In this document: positions 1-8,591 of the stretch, one piece after another
How the letters are laid out: each line of letters begins with the position of its first letter
How positions within the stretch are numbered: the stretch's first letter is position 1
NCBI GenBank assembly: GCA_963804005.1
Contig: CAWDOP010000017.1
Location: 62,001 to 126,000, forward strand
Direction of reading: 5' to 3'
Origin: JAGXRK01 sp963804005
GTDB lineage: Bacteria > Bacteroidota > Ignavibacteria > Ignavibacteriales > Ignavibacteriaceae
Length of the DNA: 64,000 bases
Made by a program: the position numbers and the translations under genes
Notes under the pieces: model-generated
What the model was told of the DNA's origin: nothing
Databases searched by the model: none
The model's input: the letters and a program-made list of their open reading frames with translations, nothing else

Positions 1-48
1 GCTAACCGGCAGGCACGTTCGTTGGAATAACGATTAATAAATTTCTTT

Positions 49-1206
49 TTAATCCTTTAACAAATCTCTTGCAATAACTAATCTCTGAATTTCAGATGTT
101 CCTTCACCAATTGTAAGAAGTTTGGCATCTCGATAGAATTTTTCTACAGGATATTCTTTTATAAATCCATATCCACCAAAGATCTGAATGGCTTCATTAG
201 CCGCTTTTTCAGCAATTTCACTTGCAAATAGTTTTGCTGCCGCAGCTTCTTTTGTATTGGGAATTCCGTTGTCCTTCATCCACGCAGCACGATAAGTAAG
301 CAGCCTGGCCGCATCAATGTTTGTTTGCATTTCTGCCATTTTAAATTGAATTGCCTGAAACTCTGAAAGATGTTTACCAAACTGTTTTCGTTCCTGAGAA
401 TATTTTAGTGCAGCTTCCAATGCTCCTTGTGCTAAACCGACACTGTTCGCAGCAATTGAAATTCTTCCGCCTTCAAGGACAGTCATTGAATTTATAAATC
501 CCATTCCTTCTTTACCCAAAAGATTTTCTGCCGGGACTTTACAATTTTCAAAAGTTAATTGTGTAGTATCACTAGCACGCATTCCAAGTTTATTCTCTTT
601 CTTGCCGACTATAAATCCGTCCATCCCTTTTTCAAGAATAAATGCAGAAATGCCTTTCTTTTTAGCTTCTTTGTTGGTTATAGCCATTACAACTATTGTT
701 TCACCGACAGAACCGTGGGTAGTAAATTGTTTACTGCCATTTAATATCCAATAATTTCCATCTTTAACTGCAAAGCTTATTAAACCAGCAGCATCACTAC
801 CGGATACAGCTTCAGTTAAGCCCCAGGCACCGATTTTTTTCCCACTTGCAAGATCAGGAAGATATTTTTTCTTTTGTTCTTCATTTCCGAAAAGATTTAT
901 GTGATTTTCACAAAGTCCGTTGTGTGCTGCAACTGATAAACCTATTGAAGGATCAACGCGTGAAAGTTCTTCAACTATAATTGCATATTCAACATAACCC
1001 AATTCTGCGCCACCGTATTTTTCGCTGACAAGAATTCCAAGGAAGCCAAGCTCACCAAGCTGCTGCATTATTTCCATTGGAAATTTTTGTGATTCATCGT
1101 ATTCCATAACAACAGGACGAATATTTTTTTCAGAAAAATTTCGAACAGTATCGCGAATGATAATCTGGTTTTCAGTCAGTTCAGCGATGAAAGGTGATTG
1201 ATTCAT
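49..1206 (-). CDS. Acyl-CoA dehydrogenase
   Basis: This flavoenzyme oxidises an acyl-CoA to the trans-2-enoyl-CoA and passes electrons to ETF. The 385-aa length fits the short/medium-chain family. The N-terminal helical domain is followed by the FAD-binding stretch around WGLTEAVSGSDA. The C-terminal helical domain ends with IGEGTSEIQR, whose Glu (about residue 370) is the expected catalytic base. I chose the ATG at 1206 because an AGGAG lies a few bases upstream of it; an upstream in-frame ATG at 1230 has no such site. It is the last gene of a minus-strand run after meaB, separated by a gap that holds a decayed palindromic repeat. Proximity to meaB suggests branched-chain or propionyl-CoA metabolism, but the substrate cannot be read from sequence. 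Confidence 0.93.
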   Translation of the reverse strand: MNQSPFIAELTENQIIIRDTVRNFSEKNIRPVVMEYDESQKFPMEIMQQLGELGFLGILVSEKYGGAELGYVEYAIIVEELSRVDPSIGLSVAAHNGLCENHINLFGNEEQKKKYLPDLASGKKIGAWGLTEAVSGSDAAGLISFAVKDGNYWILNGSKQFTTHGSVGETIVVMAITNKEAKKKGISAFILEKGMDGFIVGKKENKLGMRASDTTQLTFENCKVPAENLLGKEGMGFINSMTVLEGGRISIAANSVGLAQGALEAALKYSQERKQFGKHLSEFQAIQFKMAEMQTNIDAARLLTYRAAWMKDNGIPNTKEAAAAKLFASEIAEKAANEAIQIFGGYGFIKEYPVEKFYRDAKLLTIGEGTSEIQRLVIARDLLKD

Positions 1207-1225
1207 ACGAACTCCTTTTGAAAAT

Positions 1226-1285
1226 GTCATTCCCGAGAATCGGAAACCAATTAAAAAATGGATTCCCCATCAAGTGCGAAATGAC
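1226..1285. repeat. Decayed GTCATTCCCG-type palindromic repeat
   Basis: The segment starts GTCATTCCCGAGAATCGG and ends GGATTCCCC...GAAATGAC, the arrangement of a paired inverted unit. The 24-base unit at 52386 and 52767 has the same GTCATTCCCG start and GGAATC end. Here the inner bases have diverged and the hairpin is weak. It sits between meaB and the acyl-CoA dehydrogenase gene. Confidence 0.5.
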
Positions 1286-1294
1286 AAATGAAAA

Positions 1295-2248
1295 TTAAAT
1301 TCTATTCTTAAAATCTTCAATAATTTCTTCAGCAATATGATAAGGCGAAAAATTTCCAAGAATTACTTTTTCTAAAGTTAAATTTAAAGAATTTTCTCCT
1401 GTTTCGCTCCAGAGTTCATCTTTTAATTTATGCTCAACTATTTCTTTTATTCTTACTTTTGCCTGTTTTTCTCTTTTGGAAAGGAAAAAATTTTGTTCTT
1501 TCATAAAATTATTATGACGTTCAATCTCCTCAACCATTTCATCAATACCTTTATTCTCAGAAGCGATGGTTTTTATTATTGTTGGCATCCAGGTACTTTC
1601 ATCATGATCTTTAATCATAAGAATTGTTTGAATAGCTGTATATGCATGCTGTGAACCGGGGCGATCACTTTTATTAAGCACAAAAATATCTGCAATTTCC
1701 ATCAATCCCGCTTTCATTGCCTGCACCGAATCACCACTCTCAGGTACAAGAACTACAATCGTTGTATCGGCAGCCTGAGCAATATCAAGTTCAGATTGTC
1801 CGACTCCAACTGTTTCAAGTATTATAACTTCAAATCCGGCAGCATCAAGTACATCAGCCGCATCAATAGCTTTTTTGGATAAGCCGCCAAGACTTCCGCG
1901 AGTTGCCATACTGCGAATAAAAACGCCTTCATCCATTCCGATGTCTGTCATTCGAACACGATCACCGAGAAGAGCACCACCTGTAAACGGGGAAGTGGGA
2001 TCAACAGCAATTATTCCAACTTTTTTATTTTCTTTGCGGTAATGTTTAGTAAGCTGATTTGTTATTGTACTTTTACCTGCACCGGGAGGACCTGTTATTC
2101 CAATTCGATAAGCTTTGCCAACTTTAGAATGTATTTCATTCAAATATTCTGATGTAAGAGAATTATCGGATTCAATCAGAGATATTATTCTGGCAATTGC
2201 TCTCCTATCTTTTGAGAAAAGTTTTTCAATCAGAATTTTATCAATCAT
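1295..2248 (-). CDS. meaB: Methylmalonyl-CoA mutase-associated GTPase MeaB
   Basis: MeaB is a G3E-family P-loop GTPase that loads and protects the adenosylcobalamin cofactor of methylmalonyl-CoA mutase. The Walker A motif GPPGAGKST is at about residue 54. Switch motifs include VDPTSPFTGGALLGDR and ETVGVGQSE, and the guanine-specificity motif NKSD follows. The 317-aa length is typical. The ATG lies 1 base after the stop of the epimerase gene upstream, so the two are probably translationally coupled. The mutase subunits are not in this window. Confidence 0.95.
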   Translation of the reverse strand: MIDKILIEKLFSKDRRAIARIISLIESDNSLTSEYLNEIHSKVGKAYRIGITGPPGAGKSTITNQLTKHYRKENKKVGIIAVDPTSPFTGGALLGDRVRMTDIGMDEGVFIRSMATRGSLGGLSKKAIDAADVLDAAGFEVIILETVGVGQSELDIAQAADTTIVVLVPESGDSVQAMKAGLMEIADIFVLNKSDRPGSQHAYTAIQTILMIKDHDESTWMPTIIKTIASENKGIDEMVEEIERHNNFMKEQNFFLSKREKQAKVRIKEIVEHKLKDELWSETGENSLNLTLEKVILGNFSPYHIAEEIIEDFKNRI

Positions 2249-2249
2249 A

Positions 2250-3173
2250 TCAAGCTAAATTTTTTCTGAAGAACTCAATTGTTTGAACTAATCCGTCTGC
2301 AAATTTAGTGGAAGGTTTCCAATCAAATTTTTTATAAAGTTTATCACTTGTAATAACACTTCTCATTTGTTCACCCGCAGCAGCAGGACCATGTTTTTCT
2401 TCTTTACCGGAAGAAGTAATTTTATTTAGTGTATGGAACAACTCATTAACATCGGTTTCAATTCCTGTCCCAACGTTATAGATATCACTTGTCTGATCAT
2501 TAAGGCTAAGTAGATTTGCTTTTACAACATCACCAACAAAAACATAATCACGTGTTTGTTTTCCATGACCGTTAATAATTGGCGGCTCGCCTTTGAGAAG
2601 TTTTGTTGAAAATATTGCAACAACTCCTGCTTCGCCGAAAGGATTTTGTCTGGGACCATAAATATTAGCATAACGAAGTATAGTATAGTTTAATCCATAC
2701 TCTGAATTATAGAAATAAAGATATTTTTCAACAGCAAGTTTAGATATTCCGTAAGGTGACTTTGGTTGTGTGTTGTGTTTTTCATCAGCAGGGAAGTAAT
2801 CCTGTTCACCATAAATTGCTCCGCCTGTAGAGGCAAACATAAATTTCTTTACTCCATATTTAATAGAATTCTGAAGAAGATTTATAGTTCCTATAATATT
2901 TGTAGAAGCATCAAATGCTGGATCTGCAACAGATTTTCTTACATCCATCTGTGCGGCATGATGATTTACAAAATCAAACTTTTCTGCTTCAAATAATTTT
3001 GATAGATTTTTATCACAAATATTTGCTTTAACAAACTTCGCTTTTGGATTTACATTTTTTTCAAAACCGGATGAAAGATCATCAACTACGACCACAGAAT
3101 GACCTTCATTTATGAATGCATCAACAATGTGGGAAGCAATGAATCCTGCTCCGCCAGTTACAAGAATTTTCAA
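2250..3173 (-). CDS. NAD-dependent sugar-nucleotide epimerase/dehydratase
   Basis: This is an extended short-chain dehydrogenase of 307 aa. The N-terminal Rossmann motif GGAGFIAS binds NAD. The catalytic YGISK (YxxxK) lies near residue 141, and the downstream NIYGPRQNP segment is typical of UDP-glucose 4-epimerase-like enzymes. The substrate is probably a UDP- or dTDP-hexose, but galE cannot be told from a related epimerase by sequence alone. It is packed between nadD (3-base gap) and meaB (1-base gap). This grouping looks like operon sharing rather than one pathway. Confidence 0.88.
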   Translation of the reverse strand: MKILVTGGAGFIASHIVDAFINEGHSVVVVDDLSSGFEKNVNPKAKFVKANICDKNLSKLFEAEKFDFVNHHAAQMDVRKSVADPAFDASTNIIGTINLLQNSIKYGVKKFMFASTGGAIYGEQDYFPADEKHNTQPKSPYGISKLAVEKYLYFYNSEYGLNYTILRYANIYGPRQNPFGEAGVVAIFSTKLLKGEPPIINGHGKQTRDYVFVGDVVKANLLSLNDQTSDIYNVGTGIETDVNELFHTLNKITSSGKEEKHGPAAAGEQMRSVITSDKLYKKFDWKPSTKFADGLVQTIEFFRKNLA

Positions 3174-3176
3174 TAA

Positions 3177-3755
3177 TTATTCCTTATATAAATTATGTTT
3201 AAAAATATAGTCCTTAACTTTTTTAGTGACTAAGTAATTTATTGGCAAACCTCGTTTTACTCTTTCACGAATATCTGTAGCACTTATTTCAATACCTCTT
3301 GTTTGAATAAATATTGCTTGATTGTAATATTTATCTTCATAAGGTGGCGGATAAGATGATTTTCTTGTAAGGACAATCAACTTTGTTAATTTTAAAATTT
3401 CATCAGGATCTTTCCACGTATTAAATTTAAATATGTTATCATATCCGATTATCAATTCAAGTTCATCGTAATGCTTTTTAAGTTCTTTCAAAGTAGCAAT
3501 CGTGTAAGAAATATTTTTCTTTTTAATTTCAAAGTCAGATATATCAAAAAAAACGATATCTTCAATTGCAAGTTTAAGCATCTTAATTCTATGCTCGGGT
3601 GAAGAAGCTATAACATCCATCTTATGAGGAGATAAAAATGCAGGAACAAAAATTATTTTGTCAAGGTTTCGAATTTCTTTCACAGATTGTGCAGTGATCA
3701 AGTGACCAAGATGAATCGGATCAAATGTTCCGCCGTAAATGCCAACTTTGCTCAT
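3177..3755 (-). CDS. nadD: Nicotinate-nucleotide adenylyltransferase
   Basis: NadD joins nicotinate mononucleotide and ATP to make deamido-NAD in NAD biosynthesis. The nucleotidyltransferase signature GGTFDPIHLGHL is at residues 9-20. The second family motif is seen as ISATDIRERVKRG near the C terminus, where ISxTxIR is usual. The 192-aa length fits. Its ATG overlaps the stop of the preceding 230-aa gene (ATGA). Confidence 0.95.
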   Translation of the reverse strand: MSKVGIYGGTFDPIHLGHLITAQSVKEIRNLDKIIFVPAFLSPHKMDVIASSPEHRIKMLKLAIEDIVFFDISDFEIKKKNISYTIATLKELKKHYDELELIIGYDNIFKFNTWKDPDEILKLTKLIVLTRKSSYPPPYEDKYYNQAIFIQTRGIEISATDIRERVKRGLPINYLVTKKVKDYIFKHNLYKE

Positions 3756-4444
3756 TGCAGTAATTCCTTATGTTCGATGAACAAGTGAGTAAATCGTTCG
3801 TGCAATTCTTGTGAACAATAATTTAAACTTTCTTTTTTTGATAGTTCAATGTACAACTTTTTGAAATCATCGGCAGATAGAATTCGTTGAAATTTTTCCA
3901 TAACATTTATAAAAGCCGAACAAGTATCCTGGTGAGCAAGAAAGCTCATATAATCAAATTCAGATTGAAATAAATCATCTATAGTCTTACTTTCAATGTT
4001 GTTAAAAGCAAGAAATGAAATAAATCCGGAAAAAGATTTACCAATAACAAAAGAATCATCTTCAATGCTCAGAAGATTAAAACAATGAGAAATGCTCTCT
4101 GATGAAATACCAATCGAGTCGGATAAGATTAATAAATTATTTTGATAGTTCTGAGATTTGCCGGTTAAAAAACTCTTCAATTCATTCTTATAATTTTCAG
4201 AAAGAAATTTAAGCTTTAATAAGTCAGAATCGGTGAGTTTGAATAAGTTTTCATCTTCATTACTTAGCAATAAAAACTTATCGCATTTTATTGTTATTGA
4301 AGCGACAGCTTCTAACAAATTTTCAAGAAGCGCGGAGTATAGAATAACCGAATCGGCTTGATCAAATGATTCAAAGCTTTTAACAGTAACCGGATTAAAA
4401 ACCGGATGCGGAGCATAAATATAAATTGCAGAGTCGGTTTTCAT
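3752..4444 (-). CDS. Unrecognised 230-aa protein, possibly a degenerate GT-A fold (DUF2064-like)
   Basis: I do not recognise this gene firmly. It has no signal peptide or membrane segment and is probably cytoplasmic. The middle part, NNLLILSDSIGISSESISH followed about 20 residues later by GKSFSGFISFLAFN, has the spacing of the SDCPDL and DGGYY motifs of DUF2064 nucleotidyltransferase-like proteins. The acidic metal-binding residues are mostly replaced, so activity is doubtful. That likeness is inference. It is translationally coupled to nadD (4-base overlap) and follows the PrsW gene by 2 bases. Confidence 0.6.
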   Translation of the reverse strand: MKTDSAIYIYAPHPVFNPVTVKSFESFDQADSVILYSALLENLLEAVASITIKCDKFLLLSNEDENLFKLTDSDLLKLKFLSENYKNELKSFLTGKSQNYQNNLLILSDSIGISSESISHCFNLLSIEDDSFVIGKSFSGFISFLAFNNIESKTIDDLFQSEFDYMSFLAHQDTCSAFINVMEKFQRILSADDFKKLYIELSKKESLNYCSQELHERFTHLFIEHKELLQ

Positions 4445-4446
4445 TT

Positions 4447-5397
4447 TTAAGCTGCTTCTTGTTTTAATAAGTCGCGTATAAAATTTCTATAATTCGTCAC
4501 ATCATTTTCATAATATAATTTACTTACACCGTGCGAATTTCTTGATTGCAATTTCCTGAAAGCTAAAGTTGTTGCTGCCTTAATATAAATTTTTCTTATT
4601 CGTTCATCAATCCAACCCTGCTTATCGCGAGAAGAAGACGCTAAAATATTAAGATGAGTTAAAGGTATTATTCCTGACGAAGCTTCATCCAATAACTCTT
4701 TTAGAATTGTTTTCTTTTCATTCTGAATTAATAGAGCAAATACCAGGATAAAAATTAGTATTGTTATGAACAAGAAAAGAAATCCCAATGGTGCCGTTGA
4801 CTGAAAACTAACACTGAAATTCCAGGCAGAGTGAATAATCATTGCAAGCAAAAGTCCGATAACAGGAAAAGTAACTTTAAAGAATTTACTTTTGAACTTC
4901 GCATATCCAAGAAAAGCCCCAAAAGTTGCCGTGGATACACAATGCATTACTGCTGAGAATAAAGTCCGAACAATAACTATAGCAATCCAATCTTGAATAG
5001 TAGTTCCGTATAAAATGAAGTAAAGAAAATTTTCTGTCATACCAAAACCTAATCCGATTGCACCACCATAGACTATACCATCAGTTATATTATCAAATTT
5101 TCTGCTTGCTACAGTTATTAAGAGGAAAAATCCTTTTGTAATTTCTTCAACTACGGGAGCTATAACAATTGCGCCAAATTGTCCGGGATTAATTCCATCT
5201 TTTAAGAAAAGAGATGCAAAAGAAGAGAGTAGAAAGCCACCTATGATTGCAAAAATAATTGCTCCAAGTGCTCCCCAAAGATAGTTAGCAAGAACAAGTT
5301 TGAAAGGTTCTCGGTCGTATTTGTCAAATCTCCAAATAAGGAAGAGATAAAAACTCATCGGTAAAATTGCGGCTAATGCCGAAGCTATAATCAGCAT
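4447..5397 (-). CDS. PrsW-family intramembrane metalloprotease
   Basis: PrsW proteases are polytopic membrane metalloproteases; the Bacillus member cleaves the anti-sigma factor RsiW. The 316-aa protein has about eight hydrophobic segments. It shows the family motifs VVEEITKG (the EExxK pair), MHCVSTATFG and HSAWNF, whose Glu and His residues should bind the metal. A soluble tail of about 90 residues follows. It is the first gene of the minus-strand run. A possible promoter -7 box (TATTTTTG on the minus strand) lies at 5473-5480. No anti-sigma factor is nearby, so the substrate is unknown. Confidence 0.88.
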   Translation of the reverse strand: MLIIASALAAILPMSFYLFLIWRFDKYDREPFKLVLANYLWGALGAIIFAIIGGFLLSSFASLFLKDGINPGQFGAIVIAPVVEEITKGFFLLITVASRKFDNITDGIVYGGAIGLGFGMTENFLYFILYGTTIQDWIAIVIVRTLFSAVMHCVSTATFGAFLGYAKFKSKFFKVTFPVIGLLLAMIIHSAWNFSVSFQSTAPLGFLFLFITILIFILVFALLIQNEKKTILKELLDEASSGIIPLTHLNILASSSRDKQGWIDERIRKIYIKAATTLAFRKLQSRNSHGVSKLYYENDVTNYRNFIRDLLKQEAA

Positions 5398-5498
5398 TTA
5401 ATATTAGACATTCCGATTTTATATAAGATGTAATAAAGCTACATTAAATTAGTTATTACTTGATGTAAAAATCAAAAATAAAATCCACATTAAGAAAA

Positions 5499-6747
5499 TT
5501 ATTTTTCCCGGAGCCAGGATTTCAATTCTTTGAAGTTTGGCATTTTACCATAAGCAAGTATTCCGATTCGAAAAACCTTTGCTGAAAATTTTATTGTAAC
5601 ATAAGTTGAAACAATCAGCAGCGCTATAGTGGCAGCAATTTCCCATACCGGAATTGGTGCGATATTTAATCTTAGCAGCATTACAGATGGTGTTGTGAGC
5701 GGAATATAAGATAAAACTTTTATTAACATTGAATCAGGATTTTGCATTGCCGGAAAAACGATTACAATAGGAATAACCAGAATTATGCTCAAGTAACTGG
5801 TTATCTGCTGCGCTTCTTGTTCTGTGGAAACTATAGAACCAATTCCTACAAATAAAGTTGTGAAGAAAATAAATCCGAGAACAAAGTAAACAAGCATAGG
5901 TAAAATATTTTTGAATGCATCTAATGGAATAACAGCAGAACCGGCTAATGCAAATACCAATCAGCATCCATATTAAAATTTGTGTAAGACCTAATGCACT
6001 TAATCCTATAACTTTTCCTGCAAGCAGTTGATTTGAATTACAACTTGAAACAAGTATTTCAATTATTCTGTTTGATTTTTCCTCAAGCAGGCTTCTTACA
6101 AGCATTTGTCCCGAATATATCACCATCATCATCAAAAGAAGGATGAAAATAAAAGATGAAAAAAATACTGTTTCAAAATTTGATGTACCTTCTTTTCCGC
6201 CCTCTTCAATTTTAATCTGATCTATTCTAATGCTGCTTTTTAAAGAATGCTACCAGGTCAGGATCAATATCTTCTTTCTCAATTTTATGACTAATCCTTA
6301 CATTATCAAAAACTTCCGAAAATCTTGCAATATCTCTAAAATTAGCAATTGCTTTACTTCGCAATTCAACAACCATCGAGTCAGTGCCGCCATTTTTAAC
6401 ATAAAGAAAAGCATCATACAATCCTTCAAAAACATCATCATCAGCTTTCTGTTTTTAACTGTTCTTCTGATTTATCATCTTTGTTAAGATTAACTAAAAT
6501 ATAGTTAGGTTGTTCGTTTTCAAGTTTATAATTTTCAATCTCGACTCTGAAAGTCATGAAAATATATCTCTGATTTATCAAGAAATCCTATCAACTTTGA
6601 GGAATCATCTTCTTTTGAAGCTAGTAACGAAGGGATAATTGAAAACAATATTATTATTGCAGGAGTAACGATAAGCGAAATAATAAAAGCTTTTGTTTTT
6701 ACTTTTTCTAGATATTCCCATTTAGCAATGGCTAATGTTTTTTTCAT
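5499..6747 (-). pseudogene. ABC-2 type permease (NatB-like), broken by four frameshifts
   Basis: Read across frames, the product would be about 415 aa. It has an N-terminal transmembrane helix after MKKTLAIAKWEYLEKVKTK, a periplasmic domain, then a C-terminal block of helices with EEKSNRIIEILVSS, typical of ABC-2 permeases of the Na+ efflux/YhaP type. The reading frame changes near 6545, 6446, 6235 and 5960. By codon phase every change equals one extra base. Between the breaks the frame is clean and conserved-looking. It directly follows the ATPase gene and should be its partner. Either recent decay or sequence errors could explain it. All other long genes in the window are intact, which favours decay. 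Confidence 0.8.
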
Positions 6748-6752
6748 AACTA

Positions 6753-7649
6753 TTATTTGGAACTTTCGTTAATTACATCAATAAAAATTTTATTTAATGT
6801 TGGTTCTACAATAGAGAAATGAGTTATAGATAATCTGTCCACTATTGATTTTAGAAACTCGGATGGATTTACTTCATCACTTAATTGTATTTCGGCGTAG
6901 TTGTTATAAAAATCAAAATGAGTAACTCTTCTGTCACTGCTCAGGAATTTCGCATCACCTTCAAAACCGAGTTTTATATTATTTCCCCCGAATCTTTTTT
7001 TAACTTCTGAAAGTTCACCGCTGCAAACTTCTTTTCCTTTGTTGATAAGAAAAATTTCTGTGCACATTTTTTCTGCTGTTTCCATCTGATGAGTTGAAAG
7101 AATAATGTATTTACCTGAATCTACAAATGATGAAATCAATTCTCTGATTTGCTGTTGATTTATCGGATCAAATCCGCTGAATGGTTCATCAAAAATTAAA
7201 ATTTCAGGATCGTGAAGAACAGCAGAAATGAATTGTATTTTTTGCTGATTGCCTTTTGAGAGCTCCTCAATCTTCTTGTTCCGATATTCACTTATACCAA
7301 GTTTCTTCAACCACTCATCAATTTTAGCAAGTGCATTCTGTTTATCGACATTCTTTAACCCAGCAAAATAAAGCAGCACATCAACCACTTTACTTTTTTT
7401 GTAGAGACCTCGTTCTTCAGGAAGGTAACCGATAATGTTAAAAAATTCCTGTCCGATGTGTTTACCATTAAAAGTAATTTCACCGGAATTAGGTCGTATT
7501 ATGTTTAACACAGTTCTGATAGTAGTTGTTTTTCCAGCACCATTAGGACCAAGAAGTCCAAAGATTTTTCCCGGCTTAACAGTGAAAGAAATATTATCAA
7601 CCGCTGTAACGTCTTTATATTCTTTTACAAGGTTTTTTACTTCAAGCAT
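6753..7649 (-). CDS. ABC transporter ATP-binding protein (NatA-like)
   Basis: This 298-aa ATPase would power the export system whose permease gene lies 5 bases downstream. It has Walker A GPNGAGKTT, the Q-loop region, a signature seen as LSKGNQQK, Walker B ILIFDEPFSGFDP and the switch His in STHQ. A C-terminal extension of about 80 residues is usual in NatA/YhaQ-type proteins. I chose the ATG at 7649 (MLEVKNLVKEY) over a GTG nine codons upstream because homologues start there. With the permease broken, this ATPase may be non-functional or serve another partner. Confidence 0.92.
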   Translation of the reverse strand: MLEVKNLVKEYKDVTAVDNISFTVKPGKIFGLLGPNGAGKTTTIRTVLNIIRPNSGEITFNGKHIGQEFFNIIGYLPEERGLYKKSKVVDVLLYFAGLKNVDKQNALAKIDEWLKKLGISEYRNKKIEELSKGNQQKIQFISAVLHDPEILIFDEPFSGFDPINQQQIRELISSFVDSGKYIILSTHQMETAEKMCTEIFLINKGKEVCSGELSEVKKRFGGNNIKLGFEGDAKFLSSDRRVTHFDFYNNYAEIQLSDEVNPSEFLKSIVDRLSITHFSIVEPTLNKIFIDVINESSK

Positions 7650-7811
7650 TTTATTGTTTCTAATAATTGATGCCACAAATTAAGATTTTATCTGTCCACA
7701 AGAAAAAAAATCTGTTTAAGATTCAGAACTAGTATGATAAGAGGTAAAAATCAAATTATCTCGTTTTTCTTGAAAATTAGCAGAATTTGGTCATTTAGGT
7801 CAATAAAAAAG

Positions 7812-7843
7812 TTTGATAATCTAATGCTGTATGAATATATTTG
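7812..7843 (+). promoter_or_regulatory. Bacteroidota-type promoter of the fatty-acid operon
   Basis: TTTG at 7812-7815 and TATATTTG at 7836-7843 are separated by 20 bases. This matches the known Bacteroidetes -33 TTTG and -7 TAnnTTTG boxes with about normal spacing. Transcription would begin near 7850, about 20 bases before the yceD ATG. Confidence 0.6.
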
Positions 7844-7870
7844 GACTCATTTTTGAGCGGTTTTAAGCAA

Positions 7871-8380
7871 ATGATTATTAAAATTTCAAATTTGATTGAA
7901 GGGGAACATCATTTTAGCTTAGACGAAAGAATAGAAAAAATCAATCTTGAAGAACCGTTCTTTGGAAATTTTAAATCTGATATCAAACTTAATAAACTTC
8001 ATAATCAGATAATTCTGGATTCACATACAAGCATTAAAGCAAAATTTGAATGCGATCGATGTGGAAATGAGTTTATAACTGATCTGGAAAACGATTATAA
8101 AATGGTTTATCTGATGAATGAAGTTCCGGAAGAAAGTAAAGCAATAAATATTGCTTATCTGCCTCCCGATGTTGCAAGTATTGATATTAAAAATGATTTA
8201 AATGAATTTGCAATGCTTTCGATACCAATGAAAAAACTCTGTAAAGAAGATTGCAAAGGTTTATGTTACCGATGCGGCTGTGATTTAAATAAAGGTGAAT
8301 GTAAATGTACTGAACCTGAGATTGATCTCCGCTGGCAAAAATTAAGTAGTTTGAAAAATAATATTAATAATAAAAAATAG
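7871..8380 (+). CDS. yceD: DUF177 (YceD-family) protein
   Basis: YceD/DUF177 proteins are encoded directly upstream of rpmF in most bacteria and have been linked to 23S rRNA accumulation and ribosome assembly. The protein is 169 aa. It has the family's C-rich pairs CDRCGNEF (about residue 60) and, near the C terminus, CKGLCYRCGCDLN, which could bind zinc. The ATG at 7871 (MIIKISNLIEGEH) matches the usual family start; a TTG at 7841 overlaps the promoter box and is unlikely. It is the first gene of the fab operon. Confidence 0.9.
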   Translation: MIIKISNLIEGEHHFSLDERIEKINLEEPFFGNFKSDIKLNKLHNQIILDSHTSIKAKFECDRCGNEFITDLENDYKMVYLMNEVPEESKAINIAYLPPDVASIDIKNDLNEFAMLSIPMKKLCKEDCKGLCYRCGCDLNKGECKCTEPEIDLRWQKLSSLKNNINNKK

Positions 8381-8392
8381 AGTGGAATAGCA

Positions 8393-8572
8393 ATGCCAAA
8401 TCCGAAACGTAAATTATCGAAGAGCCGTAGAGATAAGCGTAGAACACATTATAAAGCAAGTGCACCATCACTTAGTGCTTGTTCAAACTGCGGTGAGATG
8501 AAGCTTGCACATCGTGCTTGCCCGTCTTGCGGTTATTACAACCAGCGCTCAATGTTTATACCCAAAAGCTAA
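8393..8572 (+). CDS. rpmF: 50S ribosomal protein L32
   Basis: This 59-aa protein begins MPNPKRKLSKSRRDKRR, the standard L32 start, and carries a zinc ribbon with Cys30/Cys33 and Cys43/Cys46 (CSNCGE and CPSCGYY). It follows yceD by 12 bases with GTGGAA as a plausible ribosome-binding site. Its place between yceD and plsX is conserved in many bacteria and links ribosome and lipid synthesis. Confidence 0.97.
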   Translation: MPNPKRKLSKSRRDKRRTHYKASAPSLSACSNCGEMKLAHRACPSCGYYNQRSMFIPKS

Positions 8573-8591
8573 GGCAAAAATCAAATCTTAA

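Noticed and set aside
5499..6747. Programmed ribosomal frameshifting in the permease gene
   Set aside because: Four sites with no shared slippery sequence or following structure make decay or sequence error far likelier.
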